Assembly (NCBI RefSeq): GCF_016907335.1
Contig: NZ_JAFBBT010000001.1
Location: forward strand, 2,294,001-2,358,000
Source: Curtobacterium herbarum
GTDB lineage: Bacteria > Actinomycetota > Actinomycetes > Actinomycetales > Microbacteriaceae
DNA: 64,000 nt
Direction of reading: 5' to 3'
A program made the translations under genes and the position numbers. This document shows, in pieces, positions 61,429-64,000 of this stretch (the first letter of the stretch is position 1; each line of letters starts with the position of its first letter). The notes beneath the pieces were generated by a model that worked only from the letters and a program-made list of their open reading frames with translations, was not told the DNA's origin and ran no database searches.

Positions 61429-63105
61429 TCAGGCCTCGATGACCACCGGCACGATCATCGGACGACGACGGTGCTTCGTGTTCACCCAGCGACCGACCGT
61501 CCGGCGGACCACCTGGCTGAACGCGTGCGCGTCCCGCGTGCCGTTGCCGGCGGCGTCGGCGAGGGCCTTCGCGATCTGCGGACGCACGTCGTCGAAGACC
61601 GAGTCGTCCTCGGCGAAGCCGCGGGACTGGATCTCCGGGCCGATGACGCACTGGCCGGTGGTGAAGTCGACCGCGCAGAAGACCGTGATGAAGCCCTCTT
61701 CCGCCAGGACGCGGCGGTCCTTGAGGTCGGCGTCGGTGATCTCGCCGACCGTGGAGCCGTCGACGTACACGTACGCGATGTCGAGCTGGCCGGCGACCGT
61801 GACCTGACCGTCCTTGAGGTCGACGACGGTACCGTCCTCGCCCAGGATGACGTTGCGCGGCGGGACACCCGTCTGGATCGCCAGGTCGGCGTTCGCGAAC
61901 AGGTGGCGGTGCTCACCGTGCACGGGCATCACGTTGCGCGGGCGCAGGATGTTGTAGCAGTAGAGCAGCTCGCCGGCGGAGGCGTGTCCGGAGACGTGCA
62001 CCTTCGCGTTGCCCTTGTGCACGACCTTGGCGCCGAGCTTCGTCAGCCCGTCGATGACCCGGTACACGGCGTTCTCGTTGCCCGGGATCAGCGACGAGGC
62101 GAGGATGACGGTGTCGCCCTCGCCGATCTCGATCTGGTGCTCGAGGTTCGCCATGCGCGCGAGGACGGCCATCGGCTCGCCCTGGGACCCGGTCGACATG
62201 TAGACGATCTGGTCGTCGGGGACGTTCTTCGCCTTCTTCGTGTCGATGAGCACGTTCTCCGGCACCCGGAGGTACCCGAGCTCGGCGGCGATCGTCATGT
62301 TGCGGATCATCGAGCGGCCCATGAACGCGACCTTGCGGTTCGCGGCGGCGGCGGCGTCGAGGACCTGCTGCACGCGGTGCACGTGCGACGAGAAGCTCGC
62401 CACGACGACCTTCTTGCGGGCCTTCGTGATGATGTTCTCGAGCACCGGGCCGATGTCGCGCTCCGGAGCGGTGAAGCCCGGCACGTCGGCGTTCGTCGAG
62501 TCCGGCAGGAACAGGTCGACACCGAGCTCGCCGAGACGGGCGAAGGCGCGGAGGTCGGTGATCCGGTCGTCCAGCGGCAGCTGGTCCATCTTGAAGTCAC
62601 CGGTGTGCAGCACGCGGCCGGCCGGGGTGGTGATGGCGACGGCGAGGGCGTCCGGGATCGAGTGGTTCACGGCGACGAACTCGAGGTGGAACGGACCGAT
62701 CTGCTCGGTCTGGTCCTCGGCCACGTTCAGCGTGTACGGCTTGATCCGGTGTTCCTTGAGCTTCGCCTCGACGAGCGCGAGGGTCAGCGTGGAGCCGATC
62801 AGGGGGATGTCGCCGCGGAGCTTCAGCAGGTACGGGACGGCGCCGATGTGGTCCTCGTGGCCGTGCGTGAGCACGACACCGAGGACGTCGTCGAGGCGGT
62901 CGCGGATCGGCGTGAAGTCCGGCAGGATCAGGTCGACCCCGGGCTGGTGCTCCTCGGGGAAGAGCACGCCGGCGTCGACGATGAGGATCTTGCCCTCGAA
63001 CTCGTACACGGTCATGTTGCGACCGATCTCGCCGAGTCCCCCGACGGGGATGACTCGGAGGGTTCCGGGTTCGAGCGGCTGGGGAGTCGAGATCTGTGTG
63101 GGCAT
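61429..63105 (-). CDS. rnj: Ribonuclease J
   Basis: 558 residues. Metallo-beta-lactamase motif LTHGHEDHIGAVPYLL, the second metal site with VLHTGDFKMDQ, and the beta-CASP part (SFSSHVHRVQQVLDAA, STGSQGEPMAVLARMA). RNase J has 5'-to-3' exonuclease and endonuclease activity in mRNA turnover and rRNA maturation. It starts 47 bases downstream of dapA, the usual dapA-rnj pair in actinobacteria. Confidence 0.97.
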   Translation of the reverse strand: MPTQISTPQPLEPGTLRVIPVGGLGEIGRNMTVYEFEGKILIVDAGVLFPEEHQPGVDLILPDFTPIRDRLDDVLGVVLTHGHEDHIGAVPYLLKLRGDIPLIGSTLTLALVEAKLKEHRIKPYTLNVAEDQTEQIGPFHLEFVAVNHSIPDALAVAITTPAGRVLHTGDFKMDQLPLDDRITDLRAFARLGELGVDLFLPDSTNADVPGFTAPERDIGPVLENIITKARKKVVVASFSSHVHRVQQVLDAAAAANRKVAFMGRSMIRNMTIAAELGYLRVPENVLIDTKKAKNVPDDQIVYMSTGSQGEPMAVLARMANLEHQIEIGEGDTVILASSLIPGNENAVYRVIDGLTKLGAKVVHKGNAKVHVSGHASAGELLYCYNILRPRNVMPVHGEHRHLFANADLAIQTGVPPRNVILGEDGTVVDLKDGQVTVAGQLDIAYVYVDGSTVGEITDADLKDRRVLAEEGFITVFCAVDFTTGQCVIGPEIQSRGFAEDDSVFDDVRPQIAKALADAAGNGTRDAHAFSQVVRRTVGRWVNTKHRRRPMIVPVVIEA

Positions 63106-63152
63106 TCGGTCCTACGGATTCGGGCGACGCACGGTGAGCGCGTCGCAGTTCG

Positions 63153-64000
63153 TCAACGGGTGGTGCCTGGCACCTTCGGTAGTGCGCCGCCGGCCGCTGC
63201 GTTGCGGTCGGGGCGGAAGTTGGAGAAGTCGGCGCCCGGGACGTCACGGACGGCTTCGAGCGAGGTCTCGATGGCGTACGCCTCGCTGTCCTCCGGCCCG
63301 ACGAGGGGCAGCCGGACGCGCGGGCTGCCGATGCGGCCGAGTCCGTGCAGCACGTACTTCGCGGCCACGGTGCCGGGCACGTGGGTCATGATCGCGCGGA
63401 CGAGCGGCTCGAGGCGCTTGTGCTCGGCGGTCGCGGTCGCCAGGTCGCCGCGGTTCACGGCGTCGACGATGGTCCGGTACGGGGCGCTCGTGATGTTCGC
63501 GGTGACGCCGATGAGCCCGGTGGCGCCGATCGACAGGTGCGGGAGCACGTTCGTGTCGTCGCCCGAGAAGTACATGAGGTCGGTGTTGTTGAGCACGCGG
63601 GACACCTCGGCGAAGTCGCCCTTGGCGTCCTTCACGGCGAGGATGTTCGGGTGCTTCGACGCCCGGAGGATCGTGTCGTACGTGATCGGGATGCCGGTAC
63701 GGCCCGGGATGTCGTACAGGATCACCGGCAGGTCGGTCGCGTCGGCGATCATCCGGAAGTGCGTGAGGACACCGGCCTGGGTCGGCTTGTTGTAGTACGG
63801 CGTGACGATCATGACGCCGTCGGCACCCGCGCGCTCGCTCTGCTTGTACAGGTGGATCGCGTGGGCGGTCTCGTTCGAGCCACCGCCGGTGATGATCTTC
63901 GCGCGGCCCGCGGCGACGGACTTGCCGACCTCGACCAACCGGAGCTTCTCCGGGTCGGTGAGGGTCGACGTCTCACCGGTGGTGCCGGTGACGACGATGC
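63153..64000 (-). CDS. dapA: 4-hydroxy-tetrahydrodipicolinate synthase (5' end beyond the window)
   Basis: The window holds the C-terminal 282 residues; the start is outside. Visible: TGTTGETSTLTDPEKLRL, the substrate-binding TPYYNKPTQAG (Tyr), ILYDIPGRTGIPI and the Schiff-base Lys in ILAVKDAKGDF. It condenses pyruvate with aspartate semialdehyde, first of the diaminopimelate pathway. Read directly through the sequence to the window edge. Confidence 0.96.
   Translation of the reverse strand, partial: IVVTGTTGETSTLTDPEKLRLVEVGKSVAAGRAKIITGGGSNETAHAIHLYKQSERAGADGVMIVTPYYNKPTQAGVLTHFRMIADATDLPVILYDIPGRTGIPITYDTILRASKHPNILAVKDAKGDFAEVSRVLNNTDLMYFSGDDTNVLPHLSIGATGLIGVTANITSAPYRTIVDAVNRGDLATATAEHKRLEPLVRAIMTHVPGTVAAKYVLHGLGRIGSPRVRLPLVGPEDSEAYAIETSLEAVRDVPGADFSNFRPDRNAAAGGALPKVPGTTR

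Noticed and set aside
61471..63795. 774-residue plus-strand open frame opposite rnj and dapA
   Set aside because: Antisense shadow of well-conserved genes.

Overview
The window is high-G+C actinobacterial DNA, most probably from Microbacteriaceae and Curtobacterium-like. That placement is an inference from the gene order recX-recA-DUF3046-clgR-cinA-pgsA-ftsK-rnj-dapA, the actinobacterial LexA boxes (CGAAC-N4-GTTCG), the bifunctional-type priA in the his cluster and the frequent GTG starts with 4-base GTGA/ATGA overlaps. No rRNA, CRISPR array, integrase or transposase was seen. One tRNA is present (Pro, anticodon GGG).

Region 1 (1-10.4 kb), carbohydrate use: after a partial membrane gene and an MFS exporter comes a minus-strand operon lacI - solute-binding lipoprotein - two ABC permeases - clan A glycosidase. 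A secreted GH54-type arabinofuranosidase with two ricin-type lectin domains lies beside it. Related LacI-type palindromes sit before lacI and before the arabinofuranosidase, which suggests one arabinoside regulon. An SMP-30 lactonase follows.

Region 2 (10.4-26.2 kb), accessory: MarR + MATE pump; TetR divergent from a SnoaL / DUF1772 / FAD-oxidase operon with two tandem palindromic operators; several unknown proteins; a TetR/SDR/SDR unit with paired operators; a CynX-type transporter; a BKACE enzyme; four secreted or membrane proteins of unknown role; and the remains of a zinc metalloprotease gene. The stretch ends at the 3' end of tRNA-Pro.

Region 3 (26.2-33.9 kb): a VanZ/DUF2238-like membrane protein, an EEP-family hydrolase, a large uncharacterised lipoprotein, RecQ with a C-terminal phosphoribosyltransferase-like domain, an aldo-keto reductase and two membrane-associated unknowns.

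Region 4 (33.9-64 kb), conserved core, nearly all on the minus strand: parA-scpA-scpB-rluB and tyrA-cmk-der (chromosome segregation, rRNA modification, prephenate metabolism, CMP kinase, ribosome assembly); hisC-hisB-hisH-priA-sseB; a LysM protein divergent from lexA with SOS boxes between them; hflX and an RsmC-like methyltransferase; recA-recX and miaB-miaA-dapF; and ftsK-pgsA-cinA-clgR with rnj and dapA upstream.

The most unusual sequence is in rluB. Its N-terminal 550 or so residues are Arg/Gly/Asp-rich and hold twelve exact-length 45-bp repeats. Other noteworthy items are a dispersed palindromic family sharing ACGGACGGGAGGCNCGGTGCC, in-frame 15/18-bp repeats in several unrelated genes, and the metalloprotease relic. 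I did not find a clearly new multi-gene system. The nearest candidates are the TetR-controlled SnoaL/DUF1772/FAD operon and the 491-residue lipoprotein next to recQ.
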